A DNA stretch of 64,000 nt, from positions 3,472,001-3,536,000 of the forward strand of contig OY760650.2 in NCBI GenBank assembly GCA_963663845.2, given 5' to 3'. Positions 8,843 to 15,540 of the stretch are shown here, one piece after another. Source of the stretch: Versatilivorator sp963663845. Lineage in GTDB: Bacteria; Acidobacteriota; Terriglobia; Versatilivoradales; Versatilivoraceae. Each line of letters opens with the position of its first letter. Within the stretch, counting starts at the first letter, position 1. The position numbers and the translations under genes are program-made. The notes beneath the pieces were generated by a model, which did no database searches, had not been told where the DNA came from, and was given only the letters and a program-made list of their open reading frames with translations.

Positions 8843-8992
8843 ATGGCGATAGTGAAGGAGAAAATGAAGGAAGTCATTGATTCGCAACCGGATGATGCGA
8901 CCTATGAGGAAATCCTGCGTGAACTTGCGTTCGAACGCATGTTAGCCTATGGCGCAAATTCGCCTGTCCTCCATTTGTGTCGTTTTTGTTAG
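8843..8992 (+). pseudogene. Truncated antitoxin-like small gene
   Basis: Forty-nine codons with a good ribosome binding site (GGAGGAGA five bases before the ATG). The N-terminal part, MAIVKEKMKEVIDSQPDDAT then YEEILRELAFERML, resembles small antitoxin partners of RelE/ParE-type toxins, which normally continue for about 25 more residues. Here the protein changes abruptly after ERMLAYG into an unrelated tail (ANSPVLHLCRFC) and stops. I read this as a 3'-truncated or frameshifted gene. No intact toxin gene of that type follows. Confidence 0.55.
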
Positions 8993-9043
8993 TCCTTATT
9001 CGGCCACATGGGATGATCGTAGACATGCCCGACGGCGACAATT

Positions 9044-9367
9044 GTGTGTAGTACGTTCGATAGCATTCGGTCGCTGATTATCGAAGGCAGCGTCCGAATT
9101 TCAGAGCACGGATACGAAGAAATCGCTGCTGATGGATTGCTTGCAAGGGAACTTGTCAAGGGTGTGGAAGCTGCGGAAATCATTGAGGACTATCCCGAGT
9201 ACCCCAAAGGACCATGTATTCTGCTACTGCAACGAACGGAGGACGGGCGCCCGGTCCACGTTGTATGGGGGCTTCCTGCTGGCCATTCAAGTCCGGCAGT
9301 GCTGATTACAGCCTACTTACCTGATCCCGAGAAATGGGAACCTGGATTCAAGCGGAGACGCCAATGA
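9044..9367 (+). CDS. DUF4258-like small protein (possible toxin)
   Basis: A 107-aa protein starting at GTG 9044. Residues 10-90 follow the pattern of DUF4258: a helix with RISEHGYEEIAADGLL, then EIIEDYPEYPKGPCILLLQR and a strand GRPVHVVWGLPAG followed by VLITAYLPDPEKWEPGFKRR. Such proteins are RelE-like in outline and often sit in two-gene modules with a small partner. Here the stop overlaps the ATG of the 71-aa protein at 9364 (ATGA), the coupling expected of a TA pair. Toxicity is inferred from context only; start codon uncertain because no strong ribosome binding site is visible. Confidence 0.6.
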   Translation: MCSTFDSIRSLIIEGSVRISEHGYEEIAADGLLARELVKGVEAAEIIEDYPEYPKGPCILLLQRTEDGRPVHVVWGLPAGHSSPAVLITAYLPDPEKWEPGFKRRRQ

Positions 9368-9579
9368 GCAAGAAAAAACGGACGAAGCTAGTTCACGAGG
9401 GAAGCTACATTGCAGAAGTTGACGTAGAGTTACTGGAGGAGCCTGAAGGTTGGTCACCGTACCTTTCCATTGAAGACGCGTTTCGTCTCGATGATGTACG
9501 GCAGGCTCTCCGTCGAGGTGACGTCAAAACCGCTGCAAAATATTCACGCGTGTTCAGTCTAACGCCTGTCTCTGTATAG
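9364..9579 (+). CDS. Small conserved protein paired with DUF4258 protein (possible antitoxin)
   Basis: A 71-aa acidic/amphipathic protein (MSKKKRTKLVHEGSYIAEVD, then ELLEEPEGWSPYLSIEDAFR and DDVRQALRRGDVKTAAKYSR, ending LTPVSV). It overlaps the preceding DUF4258-like gene by four bases. I recognise the pattern as one that often accompanies DUF4258 proteins but know no characterised function. A second, broken copy of its first 18 codons lies at 10302-10354 with few mismatches, so this small gene has been duplicated and degraded locally. Confidence 0.55.
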   Translation: MSKKKRTKLVHEGSYIAEVDVELLEEPEGWSPYLSIEDAFRLDDVRQALRRGDVKTAAKYSRVFSLTPVSV

Positions 9580-9668
9580 GGCTGCGTCACACCTCATTCA
9601 CGAGGACACCACCAAGCGACGGCATGTGGTTCCGCTTTAATCTGGCATTGAGGATCATCATCGCACAC

Positions 9669-9872
9669 AAGACGTTTCACTATTTCACGTATGGCTCGAA
9701 TATGCTCACGGGTCAGCTCACGTCGCCTGAGCGAGCATCCTCCGCTGTGCCCATAGGAACCGGATACGTTGCTGGTCGCCGACTGACTCTCGACGAAGTA
9801 AGCCGGGATGGCTCTGGAAAATGCGACGCCTTGGAGACTGGAAACGACATGGACCGTGTCTACGGCCTCATC
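9669..9872 (+). pseudogene. Gamma-glutamylcyclotransferase-like N-terminal fragment
   Basis: About 68 codons align by eye with the start of the GGCT/AIG2-like family: HYFTYGSNMLTGQL (family YFAYGSNM substrate loop), then RASSAVPIGTGYVAGRRLTL and SRDGSGKCDALETGNDMDRV with YGLI. The catalytic glutamate and the rest of the beta-barrel, which should follow in a protein of 120-170 aa, are missing; the frame runs on into unrelated sequence. No start codon with a ribosome binding site precedes it. A relic of a horizontally acquired or decayed gene inside the TA graveyard. Confidence 0.6.
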
Positions 9873-9997
9873 ATCCGAAGAAATTTTCAAGCGATTTCCG
9901 TTCCAAACCGCAGTCAGAGCCGTGAAAATCGGGAGACAGTAAACATCGGTCGTGGAATTGGACAATATGATTCTGAGGTCTTCACGGAGTGTCTCTG

Positions 9998-10282
9998 ATG
10001 GCGCAAACACTCTCTGTCTCTGTTACTGAAGTTGCCCGTCACTTCGACGAATACGTCAGCCGCGTTTCCTGCCGCGGCGAATCTTTTGTGCTCGTGCGTG
10101 GCAGCAAGCGCGTAGCGGAACTGCGCCCGCTTCCTGCAGGGAAACGATTGGCGGAACTCCCTGTGCTGTTGGCGTCGCTTCCCCATCTATCCCCAACCGA
10201 AGCCGCCCAGTTTGCAGATGACCTCGCGGAGGCTCGGCAGGCGCTCGCTCGTGCGGGGGGCCACGACCCGTGGCGGTCTTGA
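9998..10282 (+). CDS. Phd/YefM-family antitoxin, toxin partner destroyed
   Basis: A 94-aa protein, start ATG 9998. The N-terminus MAQTLSVSVTEVARHFDEYV and SFVLVRGSKRVAELRP follow the Phd/YefM antitoxin pattern (a helix, then a hairpin with 'r.gkpvA.l.p'). The C-terminal half, PHLSPTEAAQFADDLAEARQ, looks like the toxin-wrapping helix of antitoxins that neutralise PIN-domain VapC toxins. The stop overlaps a GTG at 10270 that opens a VapC-like reading frame, but that frame dies after ten codons. The antitoxin is therefore probably functional as a protein but orphaned. Confidence 0.75.
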   Translation: MAQTLSVSVTEVARHFDEYVSRVSCRGESFVLVRGSKRVAELRPLPAGKRLAELPVLLASLPHLSPTEAAQFADDLAEARQALARAGGHDPWRS

Positions 10283-10302
10283 TTGATGCCAGTTTCCTGT
10301 AG
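10270..10302 (+). pseudogene. VapC (PIN-domain) toxin remnant, first ten codons only
   Basis: Overlapping the antitoxin stop by 13 bases, GTG at 10270 encodes VAVLIDASFL and then TAG. This is the canonical PIN-domain opening strand (hydrophobics-D-[AT]-[SN]) carrying the first catalytic Asp. The expected 120 further codons are absent; the next bases instead match the start of the gene at 9364. The junction at about 10300 is therefore a deletion or recombination point. Confidence 0.6.
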
Positions 10303-10354
10303 GAAAAAACGGACGAGGCTCGTTCACGAAGGAAGCTACGTTGCGGAAGTTGAC
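10302..10354 (+). repeat. Broken duplicate of the 5' end of the gene at 9364
   Basis: 53 bases aligning without gaps to 9371-9423 with about six differences. They include GAAAAAACGGACGA and would encode KKRTRLVHEGSYVAEVD. The copy is joined to the VapC remnant on the left and to a HicB-like gene on the right, with no start codon of its own. Confidence 0.8.
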
Positions 10355-10364
10355 AAGGTTTTCG

Positions 10365-10532
10365 ATGAAAAACGAGTTCACGGCGACTATTGAGCAGGAT
10401 GGAGAATGGTACATCGCCTACTGTCCTGAAATTCCCGGGGCCAACGGTCAAGGCAAGACCAGGGAGGAAGCACGCGAGAATCTGGCTGAGGCCATAACGC
10501 TTATTCTCACGGACCGTGAATGGACACGATGA
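10365..10532 (+). CDS. HicB-like antitoxin, 3' end cut by repeat element B
   Basis: Fifty-five codons: MKNEFTATIEQDGEWYIAYC, then PEIPGANGQGKTREEARENL and AEAITLIL. This is the RNase-H-like HicB fold (strand, 'WY.A.cPElPG..s.GkT.eEAl.nl.eAi'). Family members normally continue at least 15 residues after this point. Here the last codons (DREWTR) and the stop lie inside the first 15 bases of the repeat element that starts near 10518, so the element seems to have truncated the gene and supplied its stop codon. No hicA is adjacent, unlike the intact pair at 52630-53078. Confidence 0.65.
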   Translation: MKNEFTATIEQDGEWYIAYCPEIPGANGQGKTREEARENLAEAITLILTDREWTR

Positions 10533-10793
10533 CCGGCGGACCTGCTTTGCTGCGACGATGTCACGGGATGAAGGCCCACCCGGGAGCGCGGGCGTCCCGC
10601 CCGCACAACACTGGCAAGGCCTCAACCAATTCCTCGACCCGGCTCGACCGGCAACGGCCCCAGGACTCTACGTTGGCCGAGCCCATGCCGTTCCCGCCGC
10701 CAGGGTGGCCGGCTGCCTCATCGCAGGGAAACTGAGCGGCACCGAACGGGAGTGCATGCGGGCGGGACGCCCGCGCTCCCGGAGGGCGCCGCA
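10518..10793 (+). mobile_element. Non-autonomous repeat element B (275-bp family, copy 1)
   Basis: 276 bases co-linear with 32072-32346 (275 bases) along their whole length, at roughly 80% identity by eye. Shared landmarks: GACCTGCTTTGCTGCGA near the left end, the GC-rich block at 10580-10606, GGCTCGACCGGCAACGGC in the middle, CATCGCAGGGAA, and the inverted block at 10757-10782. No ORF is conserved between the copies. Similarity resumes further right at CCGTTTGTTTC (about 10921-10931), suggesting that the mobile unit is longer and that this copy carries an extra segment, or the other a deletion. Confidence 0.75.
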
Positions 10794-10961
10794 TCCCGTC
10801 ACTCCTGCTCCTCGAGGGGCGCGCGCCCTCTTGCCGGGCCGCAGCCCTGCCGATGCGACAGGCAGCCACGCTTGGTGGCCCTTCGTCGTCCTTCGTGTCC
10901 CTTCGTGGAAAACTCTTTTCCCGTTTGTTTCGAATAGGCGCCGCCCCCTACCGCTCCCCCT
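10794..10961. other. Non-coding remainder with a repeat shared with 37.9 kb
   Basis: No gene seen. 10871-10908 (CTTGGTGGCCCTTCGTCGTC and following CTTCGTGTCCCTTCGTGG) recurs with small changes at 37885-37920, just before element E2. It belongs to a family of 'CTTCGTG' repeats often seen in environmental genomes. The part after it, up to 10938, resembles the right flank of element C. Confidence 0.6.
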
Positions 10962-11954
10962 TCACTTCAGTCCCAACAGCCGGGCCGCGTTGTTCCAGAA
11001 GATGTCTTCCACCTGGGTGTCGCTGAGGCGCTCGGACCAGCAGGCCCACTTGAGCGAGCGCAGGTGCTCCAGGCCGGTGAGCACCGGCTTGAGCTGCTGA
11101 TGTTTTTCCCGCCAGTGGGGGGAGTCGTTGCCCAGCCACATGAAAGAATCCTCGACTGACACCGAGCGGCCGCGGGCGTGGGTGACCGGCAGGTCGCCTC
11201 CATAGAGCAGCTTGTCGTGGCCGATGATGCGGATGATTGCCTGGTGGGCCATGGCTTCGCAGTTGGCGCTGGTATCGAACCAGAGGTTGTCCAATCCGGT
11301 CAGGTGGGGCAGTCCCTCCAGGTTGTGGGCCGGTTGGAAGCCCCGGGCCGAATGGGCCAGGATCAACTGCATGTCGGGATAGTTTTCGCAGTAGTGCCGG
11401 ATCCAGTGGATGTTGCCGGGGTCGGCGGCGGCGCGGGCCTTGACCATGTGCAGGGTGATGGTCCAGCCCTCTTCGTGAGCCACCCGGATGTGTGCTTCGG
11501 GCAGGTAGTCGGGGATCTCGGCTTCCCAGGTGGGGTCCGCGTTCCGGGCCAGGGTGTGGTAGCACTTCAGGCCGTGGAGCTTCAGGCGCTTGACCTCCTG
11601 GCGCACCCACTCGGGATCGTCCTCGGGAGAGATGAAGAAGTGCCCGCGGCAGTTCGAATCCTTGGCGGTCTGCTCTCCCGTCCACTGGTTGGCCGCGGGG
11701 ATATTCACGGGGTCGCGAAAGGTGGGGATGAACAGGCCCTTGGCGACTCGGCCGGGATAGAGGTCCCCCATCAATCGGATGTAGTTCTCGTAGTCCACCA
11801 GGGAAGGGAAACTCCCCGCAAAGACGTTGTGGTCGGGGTGCCAGACGTGGGTGTGGGCGTCGAACACCTTGTCGGGAATGAACGAAGCCAGCTCGCGCTG
11901 GTAGAACTCCCGGTCTTCCTCGCGAGAGACATAGTCGGGATGATCGGATGCCAT
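10962..11954 (-). CDS. Amidohydrolase family 2 protein (tandem copy 1)
   Basis: A 330-aa cytosolic TIM-barrel hydrolase of the amidohydrolase_2 (ACMSD-like) superfamily. Metal-site signatures are visible: VFDAHTHVW (HxH) near residue 32, the strand-5 and strand-6 histidines in ITLHMVKAR and LILAHSARGF, and the late Asp in LLYGGDLPVTHARG. It is about two-thirds identical to the next gene, differing most at the N-terminus and residues 45-80. The family includes decarboxylases and lactonases; the substrate here is unknown, probably a small aromatic or sugar-derived acid. The two genes are 23 bases apart on the same strand. Confidence 0.85.
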   Translation of the reverse strand: MASDHPDYVSREEDREFYQRELASFIPDKVFDAHTHVWHPDHNVFAGSFPSLVDYENYIRLMGDLYPGRVAKGLFIPTFRDPVNIPAANQWTGEQTAKDSNCRGHFFISPEDDPEWVRQEVKRLKLHGLKCYHTLARNADPTWEAEIPDYLPEAHIRVAHEEGWTITLHMVKARAAADPGNIHWIRHYCENYPDMQLILAHSARGFQPAHNLEGLPHLTGLDNLWFDTSANCEAMAHQAIIRIIGHDKLLYGGDLPVTHARGRSVSVEDSFMWLGNDSPHWREKHQQLKPVLTGLEHLRSLKWACWSERLSDTQVEDIFWNNAARLLGLK

Positions 11955-11977
11955 GGGTGCCTCCTGTGACCTTGAAG

Positions 11978-13051
11978 TTATTCAACAGCGAAGAGTTCGG
12001 CCGCGTTGTTCCAGAAGATGTCTTCGACCTGGGCGTCGCTGAGTCGTTCCGACCAGCAGGCCCACTTGAGCGAGCGCAAGTGCTCCAGTCCGATCAGCAC
12101 CGGCTTGATCTCGGAGTGCTTCTCACCCCAGACGGGCGAGTCCTGGTAAGCCCAGAAAAAGGTGTCGGCCGCGGCGGCCGACCTCCCGCGCAGGTGGCTG
12201 ACGGGGATGTCGGTGCCGTACATGAGCCGCCGGTGCCCGATGATGCGGAGGATGGCCTGGTGGGCCATGGCTTCGCAGTTGGCGCTGGTGTCGAACCAGA
12301 GATTGTCGAGCCCCCTCAGGTGCGGGAGTCCCTCCAGGTTGTGGGCCGGCTGGAATCCCCGGGCCGAATGGGCCAGGATCAGCTTCATGTTGGGGTAGGT
12401 GGTGCAGTAGTGGCGGATCCAGCCGATATTGCCGGGGTCGGCGCAGGCCCTGGACCTCACCATGTGCAGCATGATGGCCCAGCCTTCCTGGTGAGCCATT
12501 TGCACGTGGGATTCCGGAAGGAAGTCGGGAATCTGAGCCTCCCAGGTCGGTTCCACCTCGGCGTAGACGTGGTAGCACTTGAGCCCGGCCAGTCCCAGGC
12601 GCCGCACCTCCTGCCGCAGCCACTCGGGGTCGGCTTCCGGACCGGTCAGGAAGAGACCCCGGTATCGGGGATTGCAGGCGACCTGGCAGCTTGTCCAGCG
12701 GTTGGCGCCCTCGAAGTGTTCCCGGGGGCAGATGCGGTGGAAGATGTTGGCCGCGCAGGTTCTTCCCGGATGCAGGGCCTGCAGCATTCGTGAGAACTCC
12801 TGGTAGTCTCCGTCTCTGGGCAGGGAGCTGATCCTGCGGCCGGGGTGCATGTTGTGGTGGCCCCAGACGTGGGCGTGGGCGTCGTAGACCCGGTCGGGCA
12901 GGAAGGATGCCAGTTCCCGTTCAAAGAAGTCGCGGTCTTCGGGTTGGATGAGCGCCAAGGGTTTGCCGGGATTGCTTTGGAGCCTGCCGCCAACGACTCG
13001 ATTGATTCCGGGAACCCGCTGAGAAATGCGGGGCAGGGATGATATCCTCAT
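11978..13051 (-). CDS. Amidohydrolase family 2 protein (tandem copy 2)
   Basis: Paralogue of the preceding gene with the same landmarks: VYDAHAHVWG, IMLHMVRSR, LILAHSARGF and LMYGTDIPVSHLRG, and the same C-terminus SERLSDAQVEDIFWNNAA. The given start is the ATG at 13051, but the first 30 residues (MRISSLPRISQRV...) have no counterpart in copy 1 and no clear ribosome binding site precedes them. A TTG near 12960, just before ALIQPEDRDFF, would give a start equivalent to copy 1. Tandem duplication with divergence suggests related but not identical substrates. Confidence 0.8.
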   Translation of the reverse strand: MRISSLPRISQRVPGINRVVGGRLQSNPGKPLALIQPEDRDFFERELASFLPDRVYDAHAHVWGHHNMHPGRRISSLPRDGDYQEFSRMLQALHPGRTCAANIFHRICPREHFEGANRWTSCQVACNPRYRGLFLTGPEADPEWLRQEVRRLGLAGLKCYHVYAEVEPTWEAQIPDFLPESHVQMAHQEGWAIMLHMVRSRACADPGNIGWIRHYCTTYPNMKLILAHSARGFQPAHNLEGLPHLRGLDNLWFDTSANCEAMAHQAILRIIGHRRLMYGTDIPVSHLRGRSAAAADTFFWAYQDSPVWGEKHSEIKPVLIGLEHLRSLKWACWSERLSDAQVEDIFWNNAAELFAVE

Positions 13052-13133
13052 GCCTGCGCCGTTTCAACCCGTGCAATCAGTGTGCAAACAGTGGCCTTGA
13101 AGCAATAGACGTCCGACGGCCAGGGAGAGTCCA

Positions 13134-14684
13134 ATGAAATTCAATCGATTGAACAGTTTGGTGGCGGGAGTGGCACTCCTGGTTCTGGCCCTTCCGGTGG
13201 TGGGGATTCCCCAGGCGCTGCCGCTGGGCTCGGAGCGGCAGCTCTTTGTGGATCGGTATCTGGTGGACCGGTTGGAAGGACTGGAGTTGAGACTCCAGCA
13301 ACCCCGACCGGAAGAGATCGCCATCGAGTATGACCAACCCTGGGAGGACAGGCTGGCCTTCTACACCACCGTGCTCAAGGACGGCGACGTCTACCGGATG
13401 TACTACCGCTGCCGACTCACCAGGCCCCGGCTGACCTGCTATGCCGAGAGCCGGGACGGGATCCGCTGGACCAAGCCCCACCTGGGGTTGGTGGAAGTGG
13501 ACGGGTCCACCGCCAACAACGTCATCCTGCCCGTTGCGGGTCAGTTCTGCGCCTTTTTAGACACCCGTCCCGGCGTGCCCCGGTCGGAACGCCTCAAGGC
13601 CAATGCGCGAGACGTCGGGACCCCGTACAGCCTGATGGGCTACGTTTCGGCAGACGGCGTTCGCTGGCGAAAGATCCGGGAAGCTCCCCTCGTCGACTAT
13701 GCCATGGAAAACAACTTCGATTCGCAGAACGTCATGTTCTGGTCGGAGGCGGAACAGCGGTACGTGCTCTACGCCCGCCACATGGTGGAAGGCCGCCGAG
13801 CCACGGCCCGGGCCACCTCCAGGGACTTCCTCCAATGGAGCCCGCAGACACTCATGAGCTATAGCGACACGGGCACCACCAGGCCCTCTCAGCACCTCTA
13901 TACCAACCAGACCCAACCCTATTTTCGCGCCCCGCAGATCTATATCGCTCTCCCGGCCCGCATCCATTTCGGCCGGCGCCTGATGACGCCGGCGGAGCTG
14001 CAGTTCCTGGAGCTTCGTCACAATCGCATCAGCGGGGGCATGCGGGATGTTTCCGACTCCGTGCTGCTGTCGTCGCGCCCGGGTTCGACCCGCTACGACT
14101 TCACTTTCAAGGAGAGTTTCCTCAGACCCGGCCTCGGTCAGAGCAACTGGTCCACCCGCACCAATTACCCGGGCCTGGGGGTGGTGCAGACCGGCCCGGC
14201 GGAGATGTCTCTCTACGTGCAGCGCGACTACGGCCAGTCCACCGCCCACCTGCAACGGATGTCGCTGCGACTGGACGGTTTTGCCTCGCTGCATGCTCCC
14301 TATCACGGGGGAGAGATGGTGACCAAGCCCATTACCTTCGAGGGGAGCCGGCTCGAGATCAACTATTCCACCAGCGCCGCCGGCAGCATTCGGGTGGAGA
14401 TCCAGACCGCGGATGGGAAACCCATTCCGGGATTTTCCCTGGCCGAGTGCCCGGAGATCATCGGAGACGAGATCTCGCGTATCGTGGCCTGGGGAGAGGT
14501 GCCGCCCCCGCTGAGCACCGGCCGGGACCCCAAAAGCACCGCAGCCGAGAGCAACCTCAGCTACCAGACCCCGATCACGGCTTGGGAGGGGCGTCAGGAT
14601 GTGAGCCGGTTGGCGGGTAAGCCGGTGCGCCTCCGTTTCGTGATGAAGGACGCCGACCTGTTCTCGTTCCGGTTTGGGAATTGA
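13134..14684 (+). CDS. Secreted GH32/43-like five-bladed-propeller protein
   Basis: A 516-aa protein with a Sec signal peptide (SLVAGVALLVLALPVVGIPQ A). The mature part opens with LGSERQLFVDRYLVD, then blades with repeated Y-Y-[AT]-SRDGI-RW motifs (VYRMYYRC, CYAESRDGIRWTKPHLG, VSADGVRWRKI). The C-terminal 120 residues form a beta-sandwich (RLEINYSTSAAGSIRVEI). This outline matches uncharacterised proteins related to GH32/GH43/GH68 enzymes or exo-sialidases that are abundant in Planctomycetes, Verrucomicrobia and Acidobacteria. It shares the architecture of 15541-17262. Enzymatic activity is plausible but not proven from motifs. Confidence 0.7.
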   Translation: MKFNRLNSLVAGVALLVLALPVVGIPQALPLGSERQLFVDRYLVDRLEGLELRLQQPRPEEIAIEYDQPWEDRLAFYTTVLKDGDVYRMYYRCRLTRPRLTCYAESRDGIRWTKPHLGLVEVDGSTANNVILPVAGQFCAFLDTRPGVPRSERLKANARDVGTPYSLMGYVSADGVRWRKIREAPLVDYAMENNFDSQNVMFWSEAEQRYVLYARHMVEGRRATARATSRDFLQWSPQTLMSYSDTGTTRPSQHLYTNQTQPYFRAPQIYIALPARIHFGRRLMTPAELQFLELRHNRISGGMRDVSDSVLLSSRPGSTRYDFTFKESFLRPGLGQSNWSTRTNYPGLGVVQTGPAEMSLYVQRDYGQSTAHLQRMSLRLDGFASLHAPYHGGEMVTKPITFEGSRLEINYSTSAAGSIRVEIQTADGKPIPGFSLAECPEIIGDEISRIVAWGEVPPPLSTGRDPKSTAAESNLSYQTPITAWEGRQDVSRLAGKPVRLRFVMKDADLFSFRFGN

Positions 14685-14771
14685 ATTGCGGAATCGCTGT
14701 AGATTCAGCAAACGGGGTGTGAAGCTTTGCTTGAAAGCCCCAGGTTTGCCGAGAACCCTCGGGGTTTATGG

Positions 14772-15203
14772 CTATTTGAACGGATTGATGATCCGAAGAT
14801 CCGGGAATCTCAGGAAATCCCGATCCCCGGTGACCAACTCGGAAACTCCATGCTCCAGACAAAGCGCTGCTATGTGGGCATCGTGAATCAGGTTGCCCGC
14901 CACTCCGGATGTCCTGATGACCTGCTGAAATATTTCGATATGACGCTCGGTTTCCGATAGCAGGATGAGGGTCGGAGAGGCGAGGATGCGATCGAGGTCT
15001 TGAAGAGCCCTCGTCACGGGGACCGGCGGGTAATAGATCCGCGGGTGGGTAACAACACGAAGGAATTCGTAAGCGCATGGCCACGGTAGAGCCCAGGGGG
15101 TGTACCCTTCGGCCGCCTCACCGAGGATTTGGCGGGCAGTTTCGTGAAAAGGGTTGGTCCTGATTTCGGCGAAGACCAGGACGTTGGTGTCGAAGGCGCG
15201 CAC
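14772..15203 (-). CDS. vapC: VapC-family PIN-domain ribonuclease toxin
   Basis: A 143-aa PIN-domain protein, GTG start. Acidic active-site residues appear in order: FDTNVLVFAE (Asp5), the conserved Glu in CAYEFLRVVTHP, HDAHIAALC and TGDRDFLRF. VapC toxins cleave RNA, often initiator tRNA or rRNA, when their antitoxin is degraded. The vapB-like gene lies just upstream with a gap of three bases, so the two form one operon. Length and all four acidic positions look intact, so this pair is likely functional, in contrast to the vapC remnant at 10270. Confidence 0.85.
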   Translation of the reverse strand: MRAFDTNVLVFAEIRTNPFHETARQILGEAAEGYTPWALPWPCAYEFLRVVTHPRIYYPPVPVTRALQDLDRILASPTLILLSETERHIEIFQQVIRTSGVAGNLIHDAHIAALCLEHGVSELVTGDRDFLRFPDLRIINPFK

Positions 15204-15206
15204 GGA

Positions 15207-15443
15207 TCAGCTTTTCCCCAGGATGTCCAACAGCTTGTCCCGGTCGAGCAGATCGACGCCGGGCAGTTCCGCAGCATCCCAACCTTCGAGCTTGAGCTGG
15301 TAGTCCAACCGCCGCGGTCGCGTGTCCAGACCCTGCCTCAGCAGAGCGTTGGCAGTATCCTGAAGAGTACGTCCTTCGCGAGCTGCCTTCTCTTTGAGAC
15401 GGCGGAGAAGACGGTCTTCAATGGCAAGTGTCGTCCGTGGCAT
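15207..15443 (-). CDS. vapB: VapB-type ribbon-helix-helix antitoxin
   Basis: A 78-aa protein opening with MPRTTLAIEDRLLRRLKEKA and REGRTLQDTANALLRQGL, a standard ribbon-helix-helix DNA-binding domain. The C-terminal tail (EGWDAAELPGVDLLDRDKLL) should bind the toxin. It precedes the vapC gene in the same operon and is expected to autorepress it. The AT-richer bases just upstream (15444-15500, around TGTATCAGATAGGCATCAAG) would hold the operator. Confidence 0.8.
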   Translation of the reverse strand: MPRTTLAIEDRLLRRLKEKAAREGRTLQDTANALLRQGLDTRPRRLDYQLKLEGWDAAELPGVDLLDRDKLLDILGKS

Positions 15444-15540
15444 ACATCAAAATGTATCAGATAGGCATCAAGATGTCAAACCGACCGAGATTTGTTGCAT
15501 TGGACATCGGATTGCCGGAGCTTGCCCTCGTCCCTACTGC

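Noticed and set aside
9594..10010. 138-codon minus-strand ORF
   Set aside because: Opposite strand matches the GGCT family start (YGSNM, RDGSGKCDA), so the minus frame is a shadow of a decayed plus-strand gene.
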